Part shown: piece by piece, positions 8,839 to 16,763 of the stretch
How positions within the stretch are numbered: position 1 is the stretch's first letter
Layout: each line of letters begins with the position of its first letter
Origin: an uncultured Collinsella sp.
GTDB taxonomy: Bacteria; Actinomycetota; Coriobacteriia; Coriobacteriales; Coriobacteriaceae
DNA length: 45,960 bases
Direction: 5' to 3'
NCBI GenBank assembly: GCA_900546115.1
Contig: URBQ01000019.1
Span: forward strand, 1-45,960
Made by a program: the position numbers and the translations under genes
Notes under the pieces: generated by a model
Told to the model about the DNA's origin: nothing
Databases searched by the model: none
The model's input: only the letters and a program-made list of their open reading frames with translations

Positions 8839-10116
8839 TTAGGCGCTGTATTTGTTGGCCTCGCCAAAGGTGCCAGCCTCGACGATCCAGCCGTCCTTCA
8901 TGATGACGTCCATGTTGTCGGTGTTGAGCACGTGGATGTCGGCGGCGACGTCACCGTTGACGACCAGCAGGTCGGCGCACTTGCCGGCCTCGATGGAACC
9001 GGTCTCGTCCTCGATGTGGCACATCTTGGCACCGTTGAGGGTGGCACAGGTGATGGTCTCGACCGGGGTGAAGCCGATCTTGTCGACGAACTCGTACATC
9101 TCCTCGATAGAGCAGGTGCCGTACGGGGTGACGAAGGAGAAGGAGTCGGAGCCGATCGTCATGACGACGCCGCGCTTCTTGGCCTCGCGCAGGCAGTCGT
9201 AGTTGCGCTGCAGCTCCTTCTCGACCAGGGTGCCCTCGTACTTGTCGTGCAGCTCGGGGACGTAGACGGGCGGATAGGTGGCGTACCAAGTGGGCAGGAA
9301 GGCGATCGTCGGGGTGAAGAAGGTGCCCTGCTCGGCCATGAGGTCCATGGTGCGCTCATCGATATCGAAGCCGTGAATCAACTGCTCGCAGCCAAAGCGA
9401 ACGGAATCGTAGGCAGCGGCGTGGTTGTTGTAGCAGTGGCTCCACACGGGGATGCCGACCATCTTTGCCTCTTCGACCACGGCCTGGATCTCCTCGGAGC
9501 AGTAGTGCTGGTCGCGGCCGGAGTCCCAGCGCCAGATGCCGCCACCGGTAGCCCAGATCTTGATGGCATCGGGGTTCTCGCGCAGGCGACGACGGACGGC
9601 CTTACGCAGATCCCAAGGACCGTCGACCTGATCGCCCCAGGGGTGCGATTCCTTGTTGAGCTCCTGGCTGCAGTGGTGGGAGTCGCCGTGGCCGGCAACG
9701 CGGCAGAAGCCAAGGCCGGTTGCCAGAACGCGCGGGCCCTTGAAGACGCCCTTGTCGATGCAGTCGCGGATCTGGATACCAAAGCGACCGATCTCGCAGA
9801 CGGTGGTGAGACCGTGGGTGAGGCAGTCGTAGGCCTGCTTGACGGCGACGGCCTGCTTCTCGAGGAGCGGCTGCATGACCCAGTCGGTGTCATCGTCGGT
9901 CAGGTTGCCCGAGAAGTGCAGGTGGGTGTCGATCAGGCCGGGAAGGACGGTCTTGCCGGCGGCGTCGATAACCTCAACGCCCTCGGGAAGGTCCTGCATG
10001 ACACCGGCGTACTCGATCTTGCCATTGTCGTCGACGAGAACGAGGGAGTTCTCGACCGGCTCGGCACCGGTACCGTCGATGAGCTTGCCGCCAACGATTG
10101 CATACTTAGTGGACAT
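8839..10116 (-). CDS. Metal-dependent amidohydrolase (imidazolonepropionase/prolidase-like)
   Basis: This 425-aa cytosolic enzyme of the amidohydrolase superfamily (PF01979) has the expected metal site: H65 and H67 in DTHLHF, K186 in AIKIWATGG as the likely carboxylated lysine, H227, H248 and D324 in GSDSF. The N-terminal small beta-sandwich (KLIDGTG, KTVLPGLID) and C-terminal ADLLVVNGD are standard. Relatives include Xaa-Pro dipeptidases and imidazolonepropionase-like hydrolases; the actual amide substrate is unknown. Codon use is strongly biased to GC-ending codons, suggesting high expression. It lies 131 bp downstream of an APC permease gene on the same strand, so the pair may import and hydrolyse one substrate. 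GGAGG precedes the start. Confidence 0.88.
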   Translation of the reverse strand: MSTKYAIVGGKLIDGTGAEPVENSLVLVDDNGKIEYAGVMQDLPEGVEVIDAAGKTVLPGLIDTHLHFSGNLTDDDTDWVMQPLLEKQAVAVKQAYDCLTHGLTTVCEIGRFGIQIRDCIDKGVFKGPRVLATGLGFCRVAGHGDSHHCSQELNKESHPWGDQVDGPWDLRKAVRRRLRENPDAIKIWATGGGIWRWDSGRDQHYCSEEIQAVVEEAKMVGIPVWSHCYNNHAAAYDSVRFGCEQLIHGFDIDERTMDLMAEQGTFFTPTIAFLPTWYATYPPVYVPELHDKYEGTLVEKELQRNYDCLREAKKRGVVMTIGSDSFSFVTPYGTCSIEEMYEFVDKIGFTPVETITCATLNGAKMCHIEDETGSIEAGKCADLLVVNGDVAADIHVLNTDNMDVIMKDGWIVEAGTFGEANKYSA

Positions 10117-10198
10117 GGTTCCTCCTTATGGATCCATATAGTGGGCGAGGCCGCGTTGGGTTAAGGCCTCACAAAACTACCCAAGTGGTGCCGGGTTC

Positions 10199-10227
10199 GG
10201 TGCGCGGGAGAGAGGGCCCCGCGCACC
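10199..10227 (-). other. GC-rich stem between permease and amidohydrolase genes
   Basis: GGTGCGCGGG (10199-10208) pairs perfectly with CCCGCGCACC (10218-10227) around a 9-nt loop, just after the permease stop. No T run follows on the minus strand. It may protect or partly terminate the permease message rather than end it. Confidence 0.5.
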
Positions 10228-10247
10228 CGATCCGCCCCGGCTAGGCG

Positions 10248-11699
10248 TTATTTTTTGCGGGAATTGGTGAAGGCCATGAGGCCCAGGCCAACAGCCAGCC
10301 AGCCGATCACGATGCTCCACTCCACCATGTTGAGGGAGGCGGGAGAGAACGGGATCACGAGCAGGCCAATGATGGTGCCGCAGGCAACGATAGCGAGGCT
10401 GATGCCAAACTTGCCGCCGGGCACCTCGTAGGGACGAGGCAGGTCGGGCTCGGTGAAGCGCATACGCAGGCAAGCGAGGGCGACCATGCCGCAGGAGAAG
10501 ATGAAGGCGAGGGCCGACACGTTGGTCAGAGGGATGAGCATGTTCTTGCCCAGGAACGGACCGACGACGGTGATGACGCCCAGAACGACGCAGGCGAGCT
10601 TGGGAGCGCCGGACTTGGGATCGACCTCGGCGAACTTCTCGGGCAGCTGACCCTTGCGGCCCATGGCGAGCATGATGCGGCTCGTGGCGCCGTAGAAGGA
10701 GTTCATCGGGCCCATGGGTCCAAGCGTGGCGATGACGAGCATGGCCAGGTACAGGAGCATGTTGATGCCCTTGAGGCAGGCAAGCGCGGGAACCGGGCTC
10801 TTAACAAACTCATGCCAGTCGAGGATGGTGCCGAACGAGTAGATGCAGACCATGTAGAAGCCGCCGGCGGCCAGCAGAGCCAAGGAGATGATCTTACCGA
10901 ACTTGTTCCAGTTGAGGCCCTCGGCTGCTTCCTCAGCCTGCTGAGGAATGGTGTCGAAGCCGGCGTAGAAGAACGGGGTCAGAACCAGGACCGAAACGAT
11001 GCCTGCGAACAGGCTGGTGCCCTCGGTAGCGGGCTTGCCGCCGCCAGCACCGGTGACCTGGGAGAACACGGGCATGGCGTTGTCCGGCGAGCCGGTGAAC
11101 AGCGAGACGCCCATGGCGAGCAGCATGCCGCAGAGCAGGGCCTTGGTCAGGAAGGCCTGCAGCTTGGCGGCCGAGCTGGCACCGCGGAAGTTGAGGAAGA
11201 TGACGTAGGTTGCAAAGCCGAGCGCGATTAGCGTCGGGAACAGGTAAACGTCGGCGCCCAGGATGGTGTAGAGCTTGACGGCGCGCAGCCACTCAAGGCC
11301 GGGCAGGCTGCCGAACATCTCGGACACGAGGGTCGAGATGGCGATGGCCTCCCACGGGCACAGGATGCCGTTGCCCAGGGCCAGGAGCCAGCCGGTGATG
11401 TAGCTCATCGTACGGCCAAAGCTACGATCGACATACTCGACGATGCCGCCCGAGATGGGGATAGCAGCCGTGAGCTCACCGAAAACAGCTCCGACGGGCA
11501 CGAGGAAGATTGCACCCAAGAGGAATGCGATCATAGCGGGAACGGGACCGCCGCCCACGACCATCCAGTCGCCGACCTGCAGAACCCAACCGGTACCGAT
11601 GATGGCACCGAAACCGATGGTGAAGAAGTTCCAGAGCGAAAGCGTTTTCTTCATGCCGCCGTTGTCCTCGACTGCAACTTCTGCGTTCTTGTCCGCCAT
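10248..11699 (-). CDS. APC-superfamily amino acid permease
   Basis: The product is a 483-aa integral membrane protein with about 12 hydrophobic segments. It has the APC signature GFGAIIGTGW near residue 30 and a typical helix-6/8 region with YAGFDTIPQQAEEA. It should be a secondary amino-acid, peptide or amine transporter in the plasma membrane. The ATG at 11699 is preceded by GGAGGGG at 4-5 nt. The amidohydrolase gene follows after 131 bp on the same strand and shares its GC-ending codon bias, suggesting a joint uptake and degradation route. The substrate cannot be named from sequence. Confidence 0.9.
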   Translation of the reverse strand: MADKNAEVAVEDNGGMKKTLSLWNFFTIGFGAIIGTGWVLQVGDWMVVGGGPVPAMIAFLLGAIFLVPVGAVFGELTAAIPISGGIVEYVDRSFGRTMSYITGWLLALGNGILCPWEAIAISTLVSEMFGSLPGLEWLRAVKLYTILGADVYLFPTLIALGFATYVIFLNFRGASSAAKLQAFLTKALLCGMLLAMGVSLFTGSPDNAMPVFSQVTGAGGGKPATEGTSLFAGIVSVLVLTPFFYAGFDTIPQQAEEAAEGLNWNKFGKIISLALLAAGGFYMVCIYSFGTILDWHEFVKSPVPALACLKGINMLLYLAMLVIATLGPMGPMNSFYGATSRIMLAMGRKGQLPEKFAEVDPKSGAPKLACVVLGVITVVGPFLGKNMLIPLTNVSALAFIFSCGMVALACLRMRFTEPDLPRPYEVPGGKFGISLAIVACGTIIGLLVIPFSPASLNMVEWSIVIGWLAVGLGLMAFTNSRKK

Positions 11700-11719
11700 T
11701 GTTCCCCTCCTTTCCTTTT

Positions 11720-11737
11720 TGACGCCCCCTGGCGTCA
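11720..11737 (-). promoter_or_regulatory. Short palindrome in the permease leader
   Basis: TGACGCC and GGCGTCA form a perfect 7-bp inverted repeat with a 4-nt spacer, about 20 bp upstream of the permease start codon. It could be an operator or a leader hairpin. The rest of the 355-bp gap between the divergent genes (11700-12054) holds no other strong feature that I can see. Confidence 0.35.
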
Positions 11738-12054
11738 CCCCTTGCGCGGTCCGTTTTGCCGCGCGCTTTTATTCCATGGCTTTAAGATACGGCCTTGGCG
11801 CAGCAGCGCCGCTCGCAGCTCGACCGAAGGCAGAACTGCAAAACGAGCGGCACCGTTTTTGGGACGAACGGCGGGAGACGTCATTCGTCCTGGACGCTTT
11901 CATCTTGTCTGCTTTTGAATACCTGTTGCCGTGACGCTTGGCGCGCGGCGCGGCAACGTTCATACCATTTGTCAGGCTTTTGGTGCACATACCCATGTGT
12001 CGTGCATCTTTTTATGTAGGATAGACAAGTTACACACGAGGCAAGGTGATTCGA

Positions 12055-13056
12055 ATGGCATACGGATACAATGACGGCGACCAACGGCCACAAAGCGTGC
12101 GCCTTGCCGGCCGCACCACGCCAACGCCCAGAAGCACCTCCGACAACGGCAACCAGCAGCGCCCCCAAGAGCAGCCCGGGGCTTCTTCTCGGCAACAAAG
12201 CCGTACCGCGCAGCAGTCAGACCGCGTGAGCACGAGCACACGCCAACGCCAGACCGACACATCGCAGCCGCGCCGCTACGATTGCCGTACGACCGACCAC
12301 TACGTTAAGCGCTCCTTTTCGCCACCTCAACGCAATCGCGGCAATTCCGCCCCTCGCCCCGCGTCGCACACCACAAGCCACGCACTTCCAGCCCGCCGTC
12401 TACGCCTTGCGCTTTGCTCCATTGCCGCCTGCCTCGTCTTTGTGTTTTTGGGATCCTGTATCTCGCACGGATCAGCCGGTCTTGAGCCCACTGCCGAGGA
12501 CAAGCTGCTTAAAGCTCCCGTCGCGCCCGGTTACTCCTTTGCGTTCTCGACCCCACGCTCGCAATGGCAGGCCGGCACCATGCCCCACATCTACCAAATT
12601 GACCCCGCATGGTCGGAGCTGCCCTATGCCGGTGGCACTATTCGCGAAAACGCTTGCGGCCCCACTTGCCTCACCATGGTCTATATCTTTAAGACCGGCC
12701 ACACCGATAAGACGCCGGTCGATATATGCGCACTGGCCGAAGCCGGCAACTACGCCCCCACTGGTGCCACCGAGTGGTCGTTTATGACAGGCGGTGCGTG
12801 GCAGCTGGGGCTCAACGGAACACAGCTCTATAACGATTGCGAATCGATTGCCCAAGCACTTCGCTCGGGTGCGCCCGTTATCGCCGCAGTGCGCCCCGGT
12901 ACGTTTACCAACGTAGGCCACTACATCGTGCTCTACGGCATCGACGATGCCAACCAGATTGGCGTCTACGACCCCAACTCGGCCAGCCGCAGCGCCCGCC
13001 GCTGGGGCGTCGTAGAGGTCCTCAACGAAGTCGAAGCCATGTGGGCCTACTACTAG
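12055..13056 (+). CDS. Membrane-anchored C39-like cysteine peptidase
   Basis: The 333-aa protein has a long hydrophilic Gln/Arg/Ser/Thr-rich N-terminus (about 1-112), one membrane segment (about 115-137) and an extracytoplasmic C-terminal domain of the peptidase_C39_2 type (PF13529). The triad is visible: C201 in ENACGPTC, H289 in VGHYIVLYG and D306 in YDPNS. It could cleave cell-wall peptides or secreted peptides; no leader-peptide substrate gene or ABC exporter is adjacent. The ATG at 12055 has AAGGTG 6 nt upstream, so the GTG at 12046 falls inside the ribosome-binding site. It is divergent from the permease gene and followed by two large inverted repeats. Confidence 0.8.
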   Translation: MAYGYNDGDQRPQSVRLAGRTTPTPRSTSDNGNQQRPQEQPGASSRQQSRTAQQSDRVSTSTRQRQTDTSQPRRYDCRTTDHYVKRSFSPPQRNRGNSAPRPASHTTSHALPARRLRLALCSIAACLVFVFLGSCISHGSAGLEPTAEDKLLKAPVAPGYSFAFSTPRSQWQAGTMPHIYQIDPAWSELPYAGGTIRENACGPTCLTMVYIFKTGHTDKTPVDICALAEAGNYAPTGATEWSFMTGGAWQLGLNGTQLYNDCESIAQALRSGAPVIAAVRPGTFTNVGHYIVLYGIDDANQIGVYDPNSASRSARRWGVVEVLNEVEAMWAYY

Positions 13057-13065
13057 TCATTGGGC

Positions 13066-13161
13066 ACTCATTGGGGACAGACTTAAATGAGTAGTCATTT
13101 TTTGACCAGTCGTTTAAGAACGTCCCCAACGGCTACTCATTTAAGTCTGTCCCCAATGAGT
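13066..13161. repeat. Perfect 29-bp inverted repeat with GGGGACAG motif
   Basis: Arms 13066-13094 and 13133-13161 are perfect reverse complements (29 of 29) around a 38-nt loop. Each arm carries the motif TTGGGGACAGAC or its complement, and the loop repeats CGTCCCCAACG. It begins 9 bp after the C39-like gene stop. It has no T run, so it looks like a palindromic mobile or REP-like element rather than a simple terminator. Confidence 0.85.
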
Positions 13162-13172
13162 ACCCGCAGAAT

Positions 13173-13236
13173 GAGAGTGGATAATCTCCCGTTTTTGGCC
13201 TGTTTGCAGGCTCAAAGTGGGAGATTATCCACTCTC
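13173..13236. repeat. Perfect 18-bp inverted repeat with nested stem
   Basis: Arms 13173-13190 and 13219-13236 (GAGAGTGGATAATCTCCC and its complement) are perfect. The 28-nt loop contains a second hairpin, GCCTG-TTTG-CAGGC. It lies 11 bp after the 29-bp palindrome. Confidence 0.85.
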
Positions 13237-13286
13237 GTCATTTTGGCGCGGCCCGCAGCACTACCCATGAACAGCTACCTCAATAG

Positions 13287-13320
13287 CAAAAGCCCCGCAG
13301 CCGGAGCGGACTGCGGGGCT
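13287..13320 (-). terminator. Terminator after carbamate kinase gene
   Basis: AGCCCCGCAG (13291-13300) pairs with CTGCGGGGCT (13311-13320). On the minus strand four T follow. It sits 65 bp beyond the arcC stop. Confidence 0.8.
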
Positions 13321-13385
13321 CATGAAGAGAGGCTAGTTTGTGGGCGCTTTGCCTGGCGCCCACGAGAGAGGCAACAGAGTAGAGA

Positions 13386-14348
13386 CTACTCGTGGATGCG
13401 GGTACCGGAGAGGCCGGCCATGGTCTCGGCGGCCTTGTCCAGAGCGCCAATGATGCAGGTGCGGCCCTTGCGGGAACGAGCGAACTTGATGGCAGCACGG
13501 ACCTTGGGCTCCATGGAACCCTTGCCGAACTGACCCTCGTCGGCCAGACGCTCGGCCTCGTCGGCGGTGAGGTCCTCGAGCTCCTCCTGGTTGGGCTTGC
13601 CAAAGTTGATGGCGACATGCTCAACGGCGGTCAGCAGGAACAGAACGTCGGCGTCGCAGTCCTCGGCCAGCAGCTCGCCGCCCAGGTCCTTGTCGATGAC
13701 GGCGGGAACGCCCTTGTAGCAGCCCTTGTTCTCGTAGTCGCGGACGACGGGGATGCCGCCGCCACCGCAGGCGATGACGATGAACTCGTTGTCGAGCAGG
13801 TTGAGGATGGAGTCAGCCTCGACGATCTTCTTGGGATCGGGAGAAGCGACGACGCGACGCCAGCCGCGGCCGGAATCCTCGACGAAGACCTTGGAGGGAT
13901 CCTCGGCCATGAACTCCTTGGCCTGCTCCTCGGTGTAGAAGGGACCGATCGGCTTAGTCGGGTTCTTGAACGCGGGATCATCCGGATCGCACTCGATCTG
14001 GGTGACGACGGTGGCGGCGTGCCAACGCTTATAGCGCTTGTGCATCTCGCGGCCGATGCCCTGCTGCAGGTGATAACCAATGTAGCCCTGGGACATGGCG
14101 CCGCACTCGGGCAGCGGCATCTCGGGGGTACCGATGGCATCGTGGGCAGCGGCGAAGGCGTTCTGGATCATGCCGACCTGCGGGCCGTTGCCGTGGGTGA
14201 TGATGATCTCGTTGCCCTGCTCGATAAGACCAAGGAGAGCGTGGGCGGTGTTGCTCACGGCCTCGATCTGCTCGACGGGGTTGTTGCCGAGGGCGTTGCC
14301 GCCGAGGGCGACGACAATACGATCGGGCTTGCCAAGAGGCTTAGACAT
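13386..14348 (-). CDS. arcC: Carbamate kinase
   Basis: This 320-aa cytosolic kinase transfers phosphate between carbamoyl phosphate and ADP, yielding ATP, NH3 and CO2 in the catabolic direction. Family motifs are present: IVVALGGNAL at the N-terminus, THGNGPQVG near residues 54-62, VIACGGGGIPVV near 200, AVIDKDL and a KVRAAIKFA region near 280. The ATG at 14348 has AAAGGA about 10 nt upstream. No ornithine transcarbamylase or arginine deiminase gene is adjacent, so the carbamoyl phosphate source (arginine, agmatine, purine or creatinine breakdown) is not shown here. Codons are strongly GC-biased, implying high expression. Confidence 0.95.
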   Translation of the reverse strand: MSKPLGKPDRIVVALGGNALGNNPVEQIEAVSNTAHALLGLIEQGNEIIITHGNGPQVGMIQNAFAAAHDAIGTPEMPLPECGAMSQGYIGYHLQQGIGREMHKRYKRWHAATVVTQIECDPDDPAFKNPTKPIGPFYTEEQAKEFMAEDPSKVFVEDSGRGWRRVVASPDPKKIVEADSILNLLDNEFIVIACGGGGIPVVRDYENKGCYKGVPAVIDKDLGGELLAEDCDADVLFLLTAVEHVAINFGKPNQEELEDLTADEAERLADEGQFGKGSMEPKVRAAIKFARSRKGRTCIIGALDKAAETMAGLSGTRIHE

Positions 14349-14383
14349 TGCTGGAATCCTTTCTGTAAAAGGCCTACAACCCA

Positions 14384-14421
14384 TTAATAACCCGCGTCCG
14401 TGCGATACGCGAGTTTATTAA
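14384..14421. promoter_or_regulatory. Imperfect palindrome in the arcC upstream region
   Basis: TTAATAA-CCCGCGT and ACGCGAGTTTATTAA form an imperfect inverted repeat around 9 nt, 36 bp before the arcC start. The flanking sequence to about 14700 is AT-rich and without genes; several -10-like TATAA/TTAAT strings lie there. It is a candidate operator or leader hairpin for arcC. Confidence 0.4.
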
Positions 14422-14714
14422 GGTTTATATTCTCTTTATCGCTCATTTTATTCATTTTGAAAATACCTAAGCGGCGAACGGTCGATTTTACCCGCTCAGC
14501 GTAAAGAAGCCCAGTTCAGGCATATCTACGCCATTTACGTGCAACTTTATTTAAATAGAGCAGGGATTAGACCAGATTATGCAAACTATATCTTTGCTAA
14601 ACACAAAACGGACAGCGCAATATCTTACTCGCACTATACGCGATTCTATACATTAATTTGACGAGTATGCACCCCTGCAAAAACATGGGGCTTTTCATCC
14701 AACATAAGGGATAG

Positions 14715-14933
14715 CCGATCGCGCTTCACCCCGCGGCAAGCGACTGCGAGTTCGCAGTATGGAACTTTACCGTCGGCTTCTGCATGAACGCTACCGACGC
14801 CCTTTCGCTCCTGCGCGCCCAAGCAGCCGAGAACGCTAACGGCGCCACTGTCAACCTGGCCACCCTCAACAACGGCGCCGCCAGCCTTTTCGCAAAGTAC
14901 CGTGCTGGCTCGCTGGCTTTGAGGCCTAAGTGA
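14715..14933 (+). pseudogene. Possible C-terminal remnant of an unidentified gene
   Basis: An open frame without an upstream start reads 72 codons to TGA at 14931. The first internal ATG is at 14784, without a ribosome-binding site. The encoded tail (…TDALSLLRAQAAENANG…, ending SLALRPK) has ordinary protein composition and GC-rich codons, in contrast to the AT-rich DNA on both sides. It may be the 3' end of a lost gene. I do not recognise the family. It directly precedes the 34-bp repeats and the DUF4143 ATPase gene. Confidence 0.3.
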
Positions 14934-14939
14934 GCTTTG

Positions 14940-15030
14940 CTATTTGCCAATTTTTGTATGATTTGGGTCAAATCTATTTGTCAATTTTTGTATGATTATG
15001 GGCAAATCTATTTGCCAATTTTTGTCAATG
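14940..15030 (+). repeat. Three 34-bp tandem repeats upstream of the DUF4143 ATPase gene
   Basis: Units start at 14940, 14974 and 15008 with exact 34-bp spacing. Each begins CTATTTGYCAATTTTTGT, and the third is truncated before the ATG at 15041. Each full unit ends with a complement of its start, so the junction at 15001-15016 reads as a GGCAAAT-CT-ATTTGCC palindrome. The array occupies the expected promoter and operator position. Confidence 0.85.
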
Positions 15031-15040
15031 AGGTGTTTTA

Positions 15041-16402
15041 ATGCTACGCCGCAAAGTCACTGATAGGCTTTTGAGCTGGAAGAATAACTCCCATAAGGCC
15101 CTGCTTGTTACCGGTGCGCGTCAGATTGGCAAGAGCTATGCGATTCGCGCGTTTGGAAAGAGCAACTACGCTTCGTATTATGAGGTCAATCTGCTACTTG
15201 ATGCCGAGGCAAGAGACGTACTTGTTGGCGCTAAGAACTCCATTGACTTCATCAACCGTGTGGCCCTTCTTGCGGATGCACCGCTTGTTGAAGGAGACAC
15301 GCTTATCTTCGTCGATGAGATTCAGGAGTATCCGCAGATCGTTACACTTATGAAGGCGCTGGTCGAGGACGGACGCTTTAGCTATGTCTTCTCGGGGTCT
15401 ATGCTTGGGACTGAGTTTAAGGGGATCTCTTCTTTTCCGGTAGGGTATGTCGAGCACATTGTTATGCGGCCGATGGATTTTGAAGAGTTTTGTTGGGCAA
15501 ACAGCGTCAGCGAGAATGTGCTTGCAGACATCCGCAGCTGCCTTGTCGAGAGGCGTCCCGTCGAAAATTTTATTCATGAGGCGATGCTCAAAAACTTTAG
15601 AGCCTATATCGTTTGCGGCGGCATGCCGGAGGTCGTTCAGAACTATATCGATTCGGGCTATTCGCTCGTGAGAACGCGTGAGCTTCAAATTCAGCTAGTC
15701 GATCAGTACAAAAGCGATATCTCTAAATATGCATCGACTCGAGCGTTTAACGTTCGCTCCATTTTCGAGCAAATTCCCGTTCAGCTTGAGGCGGAGTCCC
15801 ATCGCTTTATCGTCTCGTCTCTAGGCGAGGGAGCTCGTCTTCAAAAATACGAGCAGGATTTCCTATGGCTGGTGAACGCAGGCGTTGGATTGATGGTCCC
15901 CCAGGTGACGGAGGCACGAAGTCCTCTCAAGAGGACGGAGAAAACGACGGCCTTTAAACTATACGAGTCCGATACAGGTATGCTCGCATCGCGGTATCCC
16001 GGCAGCACGGCACGCGCCGTCTACCTTGACATGAAAACCCCCAACCTCGGCGGCCTCTATGAGAACGTGGTCGCACAGGAACTCGTTGCCCTCGGAGCAG
16101 ATACGTGGTACTACCAAACGCGTGAGGTCGGTGAAGTCGACTTTGTAATCGAAGGTGCCCGCGGGCATGTTGTCCCAATCGAAGTCAAATCGGGCAAGAA
16201 AGTTCGAGCACATGCAGCCCTCGACCGTTTGATGAGTGTGGGCGAGTACAAAATTCCCGAGGCCGTTGTGCTGAGCCACGAAAACCTTTGCAAAGAGGGC
16301 AAGATCCTTTACGTTCCAATCTATATGACATTCTGTCTCGATGAGTTTATGGAAAAGGACGACCCCAACAACGATTTCTCGTTTGCACCCATATCTCTCT
16401 AG
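15041..16402 (+). CDS. AAA_14/DUF4143-type ATPase
   Basis: The 453-aa protein has an N-terminal P-loop ATPase (PF13173) with Walker A GARQIGKS near residues 22-29 and Walker B LIFVDE near 87-92. A C-terminal DUF4143 domain (PF13635) contains VDFVIEGARGHVVPIEVKSG near residues 366-385, the D…ExK arrangement of a PD-(D/E)xK nuclease-like fold. Such proteins are widespread, often horizontally transferred and of unknown role; a defence or stress function is speculation. Its codons are noticeably more AT-rich than the neighbours. A tandem 34-bp repeat array sits directly upstream, fitting autoregulation. The ribosome-binding site is weak (GAGG about 9 nt upstream). Confidence 0.88.
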   Translation: MLRRKVTDRLLSWKNNSHKALLVTGARQIGKSYAIRAFGKSNYASYYEVNLLLDAEARDVLVGAKNSIDFINRVALLADAPLVEGDTLIFVDEIQEYPQIVTLMKALVEDGRFSYVFSGSMLGTEFKGISSFPVGYVEHIVMRPMDFEEFCWANSVSENVLADIRSCLVERRPVENFIHEAMLKNFRAYIVCGGMPEVVQNYIDSGYSLVRTRELQIQLVDQYKSDISKYASTRAFNVRSIFEQIPVQLEAESHRFIVSSLGEGARLQKYEQDFLWLVNAGVGLMVPQVTEARSPLKRTEKTTAFKLYESDTGMLASRYPGSTARAVYLDMKTPNLGGLYENVVAQELVALGADTWYYQTREVGEVDFVIEGARGHVVPIEVKSGKKVRAHAALDRLMSVGEYKIPEAVVLSHENLCKEGKILYVPIYMTFCLDEFMEKDDPNNDFSFAPISL

Positions 16403-16431
16403 GTCATCTGAGTCCGCAAGCCAGCCCCCAC

Positions 16432-16551
16432 GCCCAAAGTACTGCGCCTTTCGCGCCAAAGGCGCGAAACAGCACTGGGGCAGCAGAAGGCCACAATCAG
16501 CTAGCCCTCCATGCCCAAAGTGGCGCGTGGTTTCGCGGCCACGCCGCGAAA
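16432..16551. repeat. Two related hairpin units (REP-like)
   Basis: Two units about 81 bp apart each start GCCCAAAGT (16432 and 16513). They contain a perfect 9-bp-arm hairpin: TTTCGCGCC-AAA-GGCGCGAAA at 16449-16469 and TTTCGCGGC-CAC-GCCGCGAAA at 16531-16551. Both are followed by CAGC and a G-rich segment. The hairpin arms differ by matched, pairing-preserving changes. They lie between the convergent ATPase and ilvE genes. Confidence 0.75.
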
Positions 16552-16663
16552 CAGCGACCGGGACAAGGCACCCCCACAGCCACGTCCTTCATTCAGCCCC
16601 ACAATCCGAGGACGTAGTCGTAGCAGGATCTGAGGGCTAACCTTCGCGGACACTCCGCAGGAC

Positions 16664-16706
16664 GAAAGAACCTCCGCCGCACGAAGTGCGCAGCGGAGGT
16701 TCTTTC
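16664..16706. terminator. Long hairpin between convergent ATPase and ilvE genes
   Basis: GAAAGAACCTCCGC (16664-16677) pairs with its complement at 16693-16706, and an inner CGCAC-GAA-GTGCG extends the stem, interrupted by CA. It ends 57 bp after the ilvE stop and is a plausible bidirectional terminator, although T runs are short. Confidence 0.55.
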
Positions 16707-16763
16707 ATGTCCGAGGACGCGCCGGAAAGGAAGGTTGCCCTCGGGCCGAACAGCTATGGCAGC

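Noticed and set aside
8692..10164. 490-codon plus-strand frame opposite the amidohydrolase gene
   Set aside because: Val/Asp/Ala-rich translation, the exact shadow of the amidohydrolase codons, without start signals.
12055..13056. Bacteriocin export-processing system around the C39-like peptidase
   Set aside because: No ABC transporter fusion and no small double-glycine leader peptide gene was seen nearby.
14940..15030. CRISPR array
   Set aside because: Regular 34-bp spacing, but the whole unit repeats without unique spacers, there are only three units and there are no cas genes.
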